From contig NZ_JACOFT010000008.1 in assembly GCF_014699135.1 (NCBI RefSeq), positions 1 through 46,015 on the forward strand: a stretch of 46,015 bases of DNA. The letters are read 5' to 3'. Within the stretch, counting starts at the first letter, position 1, and each line of letters begins with the position of its first letter. The notes beneath the pieces were generated by a model that was not told where the DNA came from, ran no database searches, and saw nothing but the letters and a program-made list of their open reading frames with translations. This stretch comes from Cognatundibacterium aquatile. Its GTDB lineage: Bacteria > Pseudomonadota > Gammaproteobacteria > Burkholderiales > Burkholderiaceae_D. Below, one piece after another: positions 33,949-41,947 of this stretch. The position numbers were made by a program, and so were the translations under genes.

Positions 33949-34770
33949 TCACCCAAAAGTGTTTTTATACCGCTTCACTTTTACGGATGGATCGTTAAAT
34001 TTAAAATCAAGCTGATTTCCCCGATAGTTCTGCCCCGTTATGATGCCTGTTACTCTCAATGACGACGGCAATTTAAAGCGATCTCCTGAACCAGATACAG
34101 AAAAATCGTCCGTATCAGAGAGTGAATTGAGTGCGACATATCGAACTTCTTTTTCGTGAATCCAACTTTTTTCTTTGGTAGTCACTAATCTGCTTATGCA
34201 TTCCTCTGGAGTGAGAAGCAGCTCTAATATTGAAGGGGAAGGCAACTGATTCTCATACTTTACTCTGTGAAATCCCGCTGGCAAATTGCCTTGCGCGTCA
34301 GTATCCAACTCATACTCAACACAAAACCCTTTATGACTGTCCGCATAATACGCCCACATTAAAGAATCTTTAGGATCACCTGCAAAGAAACAGCAGACTC
34401 CTGTTGTATGTTTTATGTAACTTCTTATGCGGGCTACAGCCCCTTGGATATCTACATAATCAATATTTGGTTCTGGTTCGTAACGCGAAAAAATTTCTTT
34501 AAGCTTTTCAGCGACAACATTCTTTTTAACGTCAGAATTCGTTAGAGGGTGGCGCCAAGACGATGGCTCACTTGGCGGATAAATGAGGTCAATGCGGTTT
34601 TTAAATGTTTCGTAAGAAACGGAATCTAATTCAGGCGAAAATATCCCCTGCATCCGACAATCATTAGGATCATTAAATTCTTGTGGTGCTGAAAGATATA
34701 TCTCGCCACGATTAATCGTCTCAATTCTCGCAGGCTCATCTTTTTCAAATCGGTATAGTTTCAGTTTCAT
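33949..34770 (-). CDS. DUF2971 family protein
   Basis: 273 residues; ATG 34770 with AGGAGC upstream. It shows the DUF2971 pattern: YRFEKDEPARIETI, then IYLSAPQEFNDPNDCRMQG, CFFAGDPKDSLMWAYYADSH followed by KGFCVEYELD, and EKSWIHEKEVRYVAL. Function not established; such genes are scattered accessory genes in many bacteria. It is more AT-rich than flanking core genes, which fits horizontal gain. It sits between direct repeats at 33476 and 34881. Confidence 0.85.
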   Translation of the reverse strand: MKLKLYRFEKDEPARIETINRGEIYLSAPQEFNDPNDCRMQGIFSPELDSVSYETFKNRIDLIYPPSEPSSWRHPLTNSDVKKNVVAEKLKEIFSRYEPEPNIDYVDIQGAVARIRSYIKHTTGVCCFFAGDPKDSLMWAYYADSHKGFCVEYELDTDAQGNLPAGFHRVKYENQLPSPSILELLLTPEECISRLVTTKEKSWIHEKEVRYVALNSLSDTDDFSVSGSGDRFKLPSSLRVTGIITGQNYRGNQLDFKFNDPSVKVKRYKNTFG

Positions 34771-34880
34771 TGAACCTGCTCCTTCGATGCTTAACGTGAC
34801 ATTACGATAACCGTATGCATGTCAATTGGCAATCCGCTTGCAAGTCGTCGGCAACGGTGATTCCGGCCCCCCCAAAGTCG

Positions 34881-34965
34881 AAAATATACTCCCCCCAGTA
34901 TTTTTTAACACCCTTTGTTTATAAGGAGATGAAGGCAAAAATGGCTGATACTCCCCATTTTTTCG
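34881..34965 (+). repeat. dispersed 85-bp intergenic element, copy C
   Basis: It starts ATACTCCCCCCAGTAT, contains ATAAGGAGATGAAGGC and closes with GATACTCCCCATTTTTTCG. About 70 percent identical by eye to copy A over its length. A short frame with its own AAGGAG and ATG (34940) runs through it to 35042, next to the EamA gene start. Confidence 0.7.
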
Positions 34966-35047
34966 CTTCTTATGGCATTTTTCGGGGAATTTTCAGCTCC
35001 TTTCGTGCCGGGCTTTACGCGATACGGAACAACTCAACGTGACGCTG

Positions 35048-36010
35048 ATGCGGCGAACCGGCATTTTCGTGTACCCTTCACGCTTTCTGTTGAAGCGCGC
35101 TATCGTGAAATCTGCCCACACTCCCGTTCCTGTCACCACGTATCTGAAACTGGTTGCGGTCGCCTTGTTCTGGGGCGGCACTTTTATTGCCGGTCGTATT
35201 GTGGCGAGTGAAATTCCGCACATGACCGCGGCGGCGCTGCGTTTTGCGGTGGCCAGCGGCCTGCTGTGGTTGCTGGCGTGGAAGCTCGAAGGCGGCTTGC
35301 CGAAACTGACGCGGCAGCAAATGCACGCGACATTTGCGCTCGGTGCGACGGGCATCTTTTTATATAACATCTGCTTTTTTTCAGCACTGGCACTCATGCC
35401 CGCCGGGCGCACGGCCTTGTTTGTCGCGCTCAATCCGATTGTCACGGCGCTGGCATTGGCGGCGTTGTTTGGTGAACGCCTCGGCGCGCGGCGCTGGCTG
35501 GGCATCGCGATTGCGTTTGCCGGTGCGGCGGTGGTGATCACGCGCGGCGATCTGGGCAGCGCGATCCGTGATATCTCGCAATCAGTCGGTAAAGGCGAAT
35601 TATTCATGCTGTGCGCGGTCTGCGGCTGGGCCGCCTACACCATCATCGGCAAACATGCGCTGCGCGGTTTGTCGCCGATCGCTGCAACCACGTATGCATC
35701 GCTGTGGGGCTTGTCGCTATTGGTCTGCGGCGCGGTCACGGAATGGCCGCAATTCGATACCAGTCGTCTGACCTGGCCGGTACTTGCCGCCATCGTGTAT
35801 CTGGGTGCATTCGGTACGGTGATCGGTTTTGTCTGGTATTACGAAGGCGTGAAAGCCATCGGCCCGGCGCGAACCGCGGTATTCAATAATCTGGTGCCGG
35901 TATTCGGTATCACGCTCGCCGCGCTGTTGCTGGGCGAACCAATTTTGTTGTCGATGATCGTTGGCGGTTTGCTGGTGATTGCGGGCGTATCACTGACTAA
36001 CCGGCAATAG
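35048..36010 (+). CDS. EamA/DMT-superfamily exporter
   Basis: About 320 residues; the start is uncertain (ATG 35048, or GTG 35039 or 35105), as none has a strong site. It has ten or so hydrophobic segments in two repeated EamA halves: the first from KLVAVALFWGGTFIAGRIV to LGIAIAFAGAAVVITRGD, the second from GELFMLCAVCGWAAYTIIGK to MIVGGLLVIAGVSLTN. Hallmarks are the WGGTF near the N terminus and ALNPIVTALALAALFGERLG, then NNLVPVFGITLAALLLGEPI in the second half. Inner membrane; exports metabolites or amino-acid-like solutes, exact substrate unknown. The 5' region overlaps sequence trailing from repeat copy C. Confidence 0.9.
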   Translation: MRRTGIFVYPSRFLLKRAIVKSAHTPVPVTTYLKLVAVALFWGGTFIAGRIVASEIPHMTAAALRFAVASGLLWLLAWKLEGGLPKLTRQQMHATFALGATGIFLYNICFFSALALMPAGRTALFVALNPIVTALALAALFGERLGARRWLGIAIAFAGAAVVITRGDLGSAIRDISQSVGKGELFMLCAVCGWAAYTIIGKHALRGLSPIAATTYASLWGLSLLVCGAVTEWPQFDTSRLTWPVLAAIVYLGAFGTVIGFVWYYEGVKAIGPARTAVFNNLVPVFGITLAALLLGEPILLSMIVGGLLVIAGVSLTNRQ

Positions 36011-36042
36011 GATCAGCGCATGTTCTGCATTGCTGATCGAAT

Positions 36043-36071
36043 AAAAAAGGAGGCATTTGCCTCCTTTTTTT
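36043..36071. terminator. bidirectional intrinsic terminator
   Basis: AAAAAAGGAGGC (36043-36054), loop ATTT, GCCTCCTTTTTTT (36059-36071). A-run, stem and T-run read the same on both strands. It lies between the convergent EamA and TonB-receptor genes. Confidence 0.92.
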
Positions 36072-36107
36072 ACGCCAGAAAAATAAGCGGACAGATCAGA
36101 ATGTCGA

Positions 36108-38504
36108 TCAGAATTTTTTCCACAGTTTGACGAAATACGCTGCACCGCCCAGACCGAACTGCACGCTGTCGTAATAAAAGCCGTTGTCGGTTTCGTTCGG
36201 ATTCTGACGCGTTGGTTTGACGTTGAAAATATTCGTGCCGCCGACCGTCAGTTTGGTGGTGTCATTGAATGCATACGTCACTGCCAGATCGGCAGAGGTT
36301 TTTGGTTCGTAATATGCATTCGGCACACCTGCTGCCGTACCGGAGAAAGTGCCCAGTGTTTGCGAACCATAGTGGATAACTTTGAATTCGCTGGCCCACG
36401 GACCTTGCTCATAGTTAAATGCCAGCGTGCCTTTCACGCGCGGGCCGCCTTGCTCGATGAACAGGCGTTCACGCTCGGACAGCAACACATCTTCATAGCC
36501 TTTCAGCGATGTCGGCGCATTCACTTTCGTGACTTCAGTTTTGCTGTAATTGAGGCCCAGATAGGTCGAGAGTTTGCCGGCACCAAGATTGGTTTTATGC
36601 GATGCGGTCAGATCGATACCTTGTGTTTTAGTATTGATGGAATTCACAAAAAACTGTGCCTGACCAACACCCAGCGCAGACAGCGTTGCACCCAGCGCCG
36701 GATAATTATTCGCATCAAAACGACCCGATAAAACGATGCGATCAGAAATATCGATGCGGTACAAATCGGCTGTCATAGAAAACGTATTGCTTGGTTTATA
36801 CGTCAGACCCAGCGTGTAGTTTTTCGATTTTTCTTCATGCAGTTTCGGGATGCCTGCGGCGTTCGCAATCGTGCCGCCATTCGGTGCCAGCACCACATCC
36901 ATCGGTACGCCGGAAATGAAGTCGGTGAAGGTCGACGAAAAATACACTTGCTGCAGCGATGGTGCGCGGAAACCCGTGCTCAACGAGCCACGCAGATTCA
37001 CGTCGTCGGTCGCTTTGTAGCTCGCAGCAACTTTACCTGTGAGTGTGGAGCCGAAATCACTGTAACGTTCGCCACGCACTGCGGTTTGTACTTTAAAGCG
37101 ATTCGTCACATCAGTTTCGATATCGACATAGGCTGCGAGGCTGTTGCGGCTGCGGTCGGTGCGGTCACCTGGCTGGAAGCCCGGAAAGCCCTGACTGCCG
37201 GCATTACCACCAAAACCAACGCCATCGACATCATTGTAAGACCCTGGCTCACCGGCGAAAATTTTGTAATTTTCACGGCGATATTCACCACCAAACGCGA
37301 CGTTCACGCCATTCATGAAACCGTCAAAGAAACGGCTGAAGTCCAGATTCGTCGTCGCCTGAGAAAATGAGAAGCCGCCCGCATCAAAACTGCTCGGGCT
37401 GATGCCTTTGCCGCCGCTCAGCAAATCTTTATTCGCGATGGATGCATTCAGAGTATTGCTGATGTTGTACTTGAGTTCGTTGAAACCGTAAGTCTGCGAC
37501 AAATCCGCACGCCACTCGCCTATGCTGAAGCGGTAACCGGCGATGCCGTAGATATCGTTGATATCGCCGTTGATGTAAGGCACAAAGCCATTCGGGTACA
37601 TCGCAGCAGAATTGCGCGAAGGAATGTCGTCAGAACCTACACCACCACGCGCCCATGCTGCTGAAGAGGCTTTACGTTGCTGCGTTCCCAGCGTGAAATA
37701 GAATTTATCGTTGCCGCCATTCGGCACTTCACCGTTCAGATAAACGGTGGGTCCTGTGACTTTGGTGTCACCGATGGTGCGCGGATTACCCGGATCTGCC
37801 CGGTTTGAACGGCCGCGATCGGTGTATTCCACGGTTACACCGAGCACGCCTTTTTCACCGATCTGTATGCCGCAATAGGCAGACGGCAAATAGTTTTTAC
37901 CATCACCGACAGAATACTGGCTGTAACCGAAACTGGCTTCACAACCTAGCGATTTTTTCAAGCTGATATCCATCACACCGGCAATCGCATCGGAACCGTA
38001 TTGCGCCGCTGCGCCATCACGCAACACCTGTACATTGCTGATCGCCATGACCGGAATCGCATTCAGATCGGTACCGGTATTGCCACGGTTACGCGCGCCA
38101 AACAGATTGACCAGCGACACGGTGTGACGACGTTTGCCATTCACCAGCACCAGCGTCTGGTCTGAGCCCAGGCCGCGCAATGCCGCAGAATCCACCAGAT
38201 CAGCACCATCGGCACCAGTCTGGCGGGTGGAATTGAACGAAGGCGAGATATTCGCCAGAGTCTGAGCAAGATCGAACTGTCCACCTTGTTCAGCGGATTT
38301 GGAAACAGAAATAAAGTCGATTGGTAATGGCGTTTCCGTGGCCGAAGAATTGATCCGGCGGGAACCGACGATGGTCATCGTTTGTACCGGCGCATCAGAG
38401 GCCTTTTCCGGGCTGGTCTGCGCGTACACGCAAACCGGAGTAAACGCTGCGGCAGAGCTGGCACCATAGAGGGCGAGCAAAATGGCCTTACGCATTTTGG
38501 TCAT
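36108..38504 (-). CDS. TonB-dependent outer-membrane receptor
   Basis: 798 residues; ATG 38504 with AAGGA eight bases upstream. Signal peptide MTKMRKAILLALYGASSAAA, cleaved near VYAQ. The plug domain starts at TMTIVGSRRI and includes LAQTLANISPSFN, SAALRGLGSDQTLVLVNGKR and VQVLRDGAAAQYGSDAIAGV. The large beta-barrel ends with YFVKLWKKF, a terminal Phe as needed for barrel assembly. Energised uptake of a ligand via TonB; the ligand is unknown. It is larger than BtuB, but the gene upstream encodes a BtuF-like binding protein. Its leader holds a long inverted repeat at 38556-38643. Confidence 0.95.
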   Translation of the reverse strand: MTKMRKAILLALYGASSAAAFTPVCVYAQTSPEKASDAPVQTMTIVGSRRINSSATETPLPIDFISVSKSAEQGGQFDLAQTLANISPSFNSTRQTGADGADLVDSAALRGLGSDQTLVLVNGKRRHTVSLVNLFGARNRGNTGTDLNAIPVMAISNVQVLRDGAAAQYGSDAIAGVMDISLKKSLGCEASFGYSQYSVGDGKNYLPSAYCGIQIGEKGVLGVTVEYTDRGRSNRADPGNPRTIGDTKVTGPTVYLNGEVPNGGNDKFYFTLGTQQRKASSAAWARGGVGSDDIPSRNSAAMYPNGFVPYINGDINDIYGIAGYRFSIGEWRADLSQTYGFNELKYNISNTLNASIANKDLLSGGKGISPSSFDAGGFSFSQATTNLDFSRFFDGFMNGVNVAFGGEYRRENYKIFAGEPGSYNDVDGVGFGGNAGSQGFPGFQPGDRTDRSRNSLAAYVDIETDVTNRFKVQTAVRGERYSDFGSTLTGKVAASYKATDDVNLRGSLSTGFRAPSLQQVYFSSTFTDFISGVPMDVVLAPNGGTIANAAGIPKLHEEKSKNYTLGLTYKPSNTFSMTADLYRIDISDRIVLSGRFDANNYPALGATLSALGVGQAQFFVNSINTKTQGIDLTASHKTNLGAGKLSTYLGLNYSKTEVTKVNAPTSLKGYEDVLLSERERLFIEQGGPRVKGTLAFNYEQGPWASEFKVIHYGSQTLGTFSGTAAGVPNAYYEPKTSADLAVTYAFNDTTKLTVGGTNIFNVKPTRQNPNETDNGFYYDSVQFGLGGAAYFVKLWKKF

Positions 38505-38555
38505 GACAAGATTCCTTAGAATTGCAATGTTGATTGGGAGATATTCAATTTGATG

Positions 38556-38643
38556 AGAAATCTGTCAGCCGGGCAAAACAGCAATAGCGTCAGGCCATGC
38601 CCAATCGAAGTGCAGGCCAGCCCTTGGTTTCAGACAGATTTCT
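38556..38643 (-). promoter_or_regulatory. structured leader (perfect 11-bp inverted repeat) before the TonB receptor gene
   Basis: The arms AGAAATCTGTC (38556-38566) and GACAGATTTCT (38633-38643) are perfectly inverted around 66 bases. On the minus strand, GGGC/GCCC and a GGCCTGC/GCATGGCC hairpin can nest inside. It lies 51-139 bp upstream of the receptor start. It is not a cobalamin riboswitch: too short, and the box motifs are absent. Either an RNA element or a small terminal-inverted-repeat insertion; ATG stands directly on both sides. Confidence 0.5.
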
Positions 38644-38758
38644 ATGCATTTGAGTATCAGCCCCTGAAGAAAAACATGTCAATCCTGGTGTGTCTGGTTT
38701 GTGTCCTCAGTGTGACATTTATGCGGAATAGCCAAAATTTGTAAAAATATTTTCAGAT

Positions 38759-39553
38759 TTAAAATCTCAATGTTTTTAAATACATCAAGCCTTTGATTGC
38801 CCGGCTGCCGTACCACGACAGCATTTCACCATCGACCAGTTGCACAGGCTTGCCGAGTTGGCGTTCCAGCGCATCGACATGGTCTTCCGTGAAGCGATAA
38901 GGTTCGGTCGACAATAAGACGCTATCAAATTGCGCCGCCATCGTGTCATTCCAACTGAAAGCCGGATAGCGCAAGGTATTGTTTTCCGGCGTCCAGACCT
39001 GACAGCCCGCCAGATTCAGCATATTGGCGATATAGGTATCGCCAGCAATGGTCATCCACGGGTCTTTCCAGATACAGTACAAAACGCGTTGCGTGGATAT
39101 ACGCAACGGCAGATCAGCGTATGCCTTTTCAAATGCCGCGCAGAGTTGTTCAGCAGCGGCCTCGACCTGAAAAATTCCACCGAGCAGACGATATAAAGCC
39201 AGATTGTCGCGCGGGGTATTCGGATGGGTGACGATCACATGCGGGATAAATTCTGCGAGCGAGTCCACCGTCGGTTTTTCATTTTCATCGATATTGACAA
39301 TCAGATGCGTTGGTGCGAGCCGGCGGATTTTTTCAATATTCACATCCTTAGTACCGCCGATTTTGGGAATCGCTTGCACCGTCTCGGCGCGATGTATACA
39401 AAACCCGGTACGCCCGACAAGAGACGATGCCAGGCCCAGATCGCAGATCAATTCGGTAATTGAAGGCACCAGACTGACAATTCTGGCCTGTGCTGCGGCC
39501 ACGGGCTGATGTTGTTGCCCGATGGCATCGGTAAGGAAGATATCGTTCGTCAT
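38759..39553 (-). CDS. BtuF-like periplasmic-type binding protein (cobalamin/metal chelate)
   Basis: 264 residues. Helical-backbone metal-receptor fold: IVSLVPSITELICDLGLASS, LVGRTGFCIHR, KIGGTKDVNIEKIRRLAPTH, then LYCIWKDPWMTIAGDTYIAN and LNLAGCQVW. These match BtuF-type cobalamin-binding proteins. No signal peptide is visible at the N terminus (MTNDIFLTDAIGQQ), so it may be cytoplasmic or have an unusual route. No BtuC/BtuD permease genes are adjacent. It is followed by the TonB receptor gene 254 bp away, suggesting a shared uptake theme. Confidence 0.8.
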   Translation of the reverse strand: MTNDIFLTDAIGQQHQPVAAAQARIVSLVPSITELICDLGLASSLVGRTGFCIHRAETVQAIPKIGGTKDVNIEKIRRLAPTHLIVNIDENEKPTVDSLAEFIPHVIVTHPNTPRDNLALYRLLGGIFQVEAAAEQLCAAFEKAYADLPLRISTQRVLYCIWKDPWMTIAGDTYIANMLNLAGCQVWTPENNTLRYPAFSWNDTMAAQFDSVLLSTEPYRFTEDHVDALERQLGKPVQLVDGEMLSWYGSRAIKGLMYLKTLRF

Positions 39554-39589
39554 TTTTTGACCATAGTCGTCGCTGGTATCTGATTTGAT

Positions 39590-40372
39590 CTATCGCTGCT
39601 CGTCTGCCCGCGCCTTATGCGGGGCGCGTGAAAATACGGCGTCGTACAGCGCATTCGGCAACAGCCTTAAACACTTGGCGACTATGCCCATCTGCCACGG
39701 AATAACACGATACGAGCAACCTGCGTCTATCGTCTGCACCGCTTTCGCAGCGAATTTTTGTACCGGCATCAGGAAGGGCATGCGATAGGTGTTGATCTGC
39801 GTCATCGGCGTGTCGATGTAGCCCGGCGCAATCGTGACAACGCGGATGCCGCTTTTTTTCAATTCAACCCGCAGCGATTCGCAATAGCTGATGACAGCGG
39901 CTTTGGAGGCGCTGTAGGCTTCAGCACCGGGCAGACCACGGATACCGGCGACGCTGGCAATCCCGACGAGCCGGCACGCATCCTGTTGCGCATCGCGTTT
40001 CATGGTCTGGATGAATGGCGCAAATGTCGCCACGGTGGCGGTCAGATTGGTTTGTACAACGCGTTCAAAAACAGCGAGATCGCCAGCGTATTCGGTCAAG
40101 GTGCCGACGGAAATACCTGCATTCGCAATCACCACATGGACTTTGCCGGTCTTTTGTATGAAATCGGCAGCAGCGGCAGCTAAGGCCGCATGATCGGTGA
40201 CGTCGAGCGCGTAAATATGATGTAGCTCGGGATTTGGCAGGCTGCGGCGCAATTGTTCAAGATTATCGCGGCGGCGAGCCAGCAAGCCCAGCTTTGCGCC
40301 TTGCGCCGCATATTCACGCGCAAGCGCAGCGCCTATGCCGGAAGATGCACCCGTAATAAAAACGTTTTTCAT
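39590..40372 (-). CDS. short-chain dehydrogenase/reductase
   Basis: 260 residues from the ATG at 40370-40372; a TTG three codons earlier is also open. SDR motifs: FITGASSGIGAALAREYA, VHVVIANAGISVGT, Ser in LVGIASVAGIRGLPG, then YSASKAAVISYCESLR with the catalytic Tyr/Lys, and IAPGYIDTPMT. C-terminal hydrophobic part (GIVAKCLRLLPNALYDAVFS) resembles membrane-near SDRs of the YohF/SadH-like group. Substrate unknown. Confidence 0.9.
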   Translation of the reverse strand: MKNVFITGASSGIGAALAREYAAQGAKLGLLARRRDNLEQLRRSLPNPELHHIYALDVTDHAALAAAAADFIQKTGKVHVVIANAGISVGTLTEYAGDLAVFERVVQTNLTATVATFAPFIQTMKRDAQQDACRLVGIASVAGIRGLPGAEAYSASKAAVISYCESLRVELKKSGIRVVTIAPGYIDTPMTQINTYRMPFLMPVQKFAAKAVQTIDAGCSYRVIPWQMGIVAKCLRLLPNALYDAVFSRAPHKARADEQR

Positions 40373-40383
40373 AGTGTCCAATT

Positions 40384-40412
40384 AAAAAAAAAGTCCGCCA
40401 GAAGCGGACTTA
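40384..40412 (-). terminator. intrinsic terminator of dsbA
   Basis: Read leftwards: AAGTCCGC (40405-40412), loop TTCTG, GCGGACTT (40392-40399) and a run of T (40384-40393, A on the plus strand). It lies 18 bp past the dsbA stop. Confidence 0.9.
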
Positions 40413-40429
40413 TTGCATCGTACTTCAGC

Positions 40430-41146
40430 TTATTTTTTCTTGCCACTGTCAGCCGCAGCAGCAGGTGCTGCGCCCGCTTTTTCTTTTTGCGCTTTACTGA
40501 CCAGGAAATCGAGTACCTGCAACAATGAACGGTTCTGAGTTTCTTCAGAAACGCGACCCATGGTGCGGACGGACTCTACCGGTGAAGTAAGGAAACGGCC
40601 ATCTACCGCAACCATAGGAACGCTATCAACCTGATACGACTCCAGCAATTGATTGGTACGGTTCAGTTTGCTTTGAATCGCAAAGGAATTATAAACATCA
40701 GTAAATTTCTGTTTATCGAGACCCGACTTGGCAACGAAACTCATGACTTCTGCATCGGATTGCAAACGGTTACGTTCGACGTGCAAAGCGTTGAACGCTT
40801 TGATCTGATACTCGTCGGCTTTACCCATTGCTTCCAGTGTCAGATACAGTTTTTGCTGTTGCACCAGATTATGAAAATTCACGTGCACACGTTTGAACAC
40901 GATATTGTCGCCCTGCTTTTTGACCCATTCGGCGATCAAAGGCTCGAGCGCATTGCAGTGCGGGCAAAAATAGCCAAAGAATTCAATGACTTCAACTTTT
41001 TTACCAGCTTCTGTTGGCTGCGGACGACCGAGTACGCGGTATTCAACGCCGGATTGCGGCATCGCCGGAGAGGCTCCCGCACCTGCTGAAACCAGGCCTA
41101 AGCCCAGCAAAAATACTGCATATATCGCTTGAGTAAATCTACGCAT
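40430..41146 (-). CDS. dsbA: thiol:disulfide interchange protein DsbA
   Basis: 238 residues; ATG 41146 after AAAGGA. Signal peptide at 1-25 (AVFLLGLGLVSAGAGA), so periplasmic. EFFGYFCPHCNALEP carries the CPHC active site (C61, C64), and SVPMVAVDG holds the cis-Pro. It introduces disulfides into exported proteins and is re-oxidised by DsbB (not in the window). A low-complexity Lys/Ala tail ends the protein. Placed after the SPOR-protein gene in the same direction. Confidence 0.95.
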   Translation of the reverse strand: MRRFTQAIYAVFLLGLGLVSAGAGASPAMPQSGVEYRVLGRPQPTEAGKKVEVIEFFGYFCPHCNALEPLIAEWVKKQGDNIVFKRVHVNFHNLVQQQKLYLTLEAMGKADEYQIKAFNALHVERNRLQSDAEVMSFVAKSGLDKQKFTDVYNSFAIQSKLNRTNQLLESYQVDSVPMVAVDGRFLTSPVESVRTMGRVSEETQNRSLLQVLDFLVSKAQKEKAGAAPAAAADSGKKK

Positions 41147-41182
41147 ATCTTTTCCTTTATTAATCTGAATTACTGAATCTGA

Positions 41183-41827
41183 TTACTTCGCAGTTCTGAC
41201 AATTGCCACATCAACGCCATTCTCAGACAATTTGGCCTTCATTCGGTTCATTGTTTCGGCATTATTTATCGGACCGACACGGACGCGATACATCGTACCG
41301 GTATCTGAATTTTTCTCTGTCACTCTGGCTTCAAAGCCGATCAAAGCCAGCTTGGCACGGGCACTATCAGCGTCGGCCTGCTCTTTGAATGCGCCGGCCT
41401 GCAGGAAATAGATGTATTTATCATCCGCCGCCGCATCTGCTGCTTTTTCCGATTTGTCGCTCACTTTATCAGCTGCCGGCTTTTCCTGCGCTGGCTTTGT
41501 TTCGGCTTTCACTTCGGGTGGGCGGACAGCCGCCTGCGTCGGTACAGCGTCGGCTGGTTTGGCCACCGCGGCGTCTTTTGCCTGTTCCTTTGCCGCCTCT
41601 TTAACCGCATCAGGCTTACCATACATAGGCCGGTTCGGATCCTGCAGCTGCGTTACCGGCTGATCGGGTTTGTCCGATTTTCCACCTTTGTTTGTAAAAG
41701 GCGTCGATGATTTTGTGATCAGCAATGCGACTGCCACCGCAATGCCCAGTCCAATGACCAGACCAATAATGATGCCTGTTAAGGTATTACCTTGCTGACG
41801 CTGCAGCGTTGAGTGATGTGATTTCAT
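41183..41827 (-). CDS. SPOR-domain cell-division protein (FtsN-like)
   Basis: 214 residues; ATG 41827 with GGAGA upstream. Short cytoplasmic tail, one membrane helix (about 16-40, TLTGIIIGLVIGLGIAVAVA), an Ala/Lys/Pro-rich periplasmic linker, and a C-terminal SPOR domain (YFLQAGAFKEQADADSARAK ... MYRVRVGPINNAETMNRMKA) that binds denuded septal peptidoglycan. Layout is like FtsN/DedD. Position next to argS is common in betaproteobacteria. Confidence 0.92.
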   Translation of the reverse strand: MKSHHSTLQRQQGNTLTGIIIGLVIGLGIAVAVALLITKSSTPFTNKGGKSDKPDQPVTQLQDPNRPMYGKPDAVKEAAKEQAKDAAVAKPADAVPTQAAVRPPEVKAETKPAQEKPAADKVSDKSEKAADAAADDKYIYFLQAGAFKEQADADSARAKLALIGFEARVTEKNSDTGTMYRVRVGPINNAETMNRMKAKLSENGVDVAIVRTAK

Positions 41828-41884
41828 GCGTCTCCGACGAAAAAATTGTACTCTGTGAATACTGACCGGTACTGCTTAGGCAAT

Positions 41885-41933
41885 CTGTCATTCTGGTTGA
41901 AAATCATGACAACAGTTGCAACCAGAACGACAG
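41885..41933 (-). terminator. long-arm hairpin after argS
   Basis: CTGTCATTCTGGTTG (41885-41899) and CAACCAGAACGACAG (41919-41933) pair at 14 of 15 positions around 19 bases. It starts 15 bp past the argS stop on the minus strand. No T-run follows. Confidence 0.6.
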
Positions 41934-41947
41934 AAAGGAAATGACTA

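Noticed and set aside
38505..38758. Cobalamin riboswitch before the TonB receptor
   Set aside because: The region is too short for the full aptamer and I could not find the conserved B12-box-like sequences; only the inverted repeat is supported.
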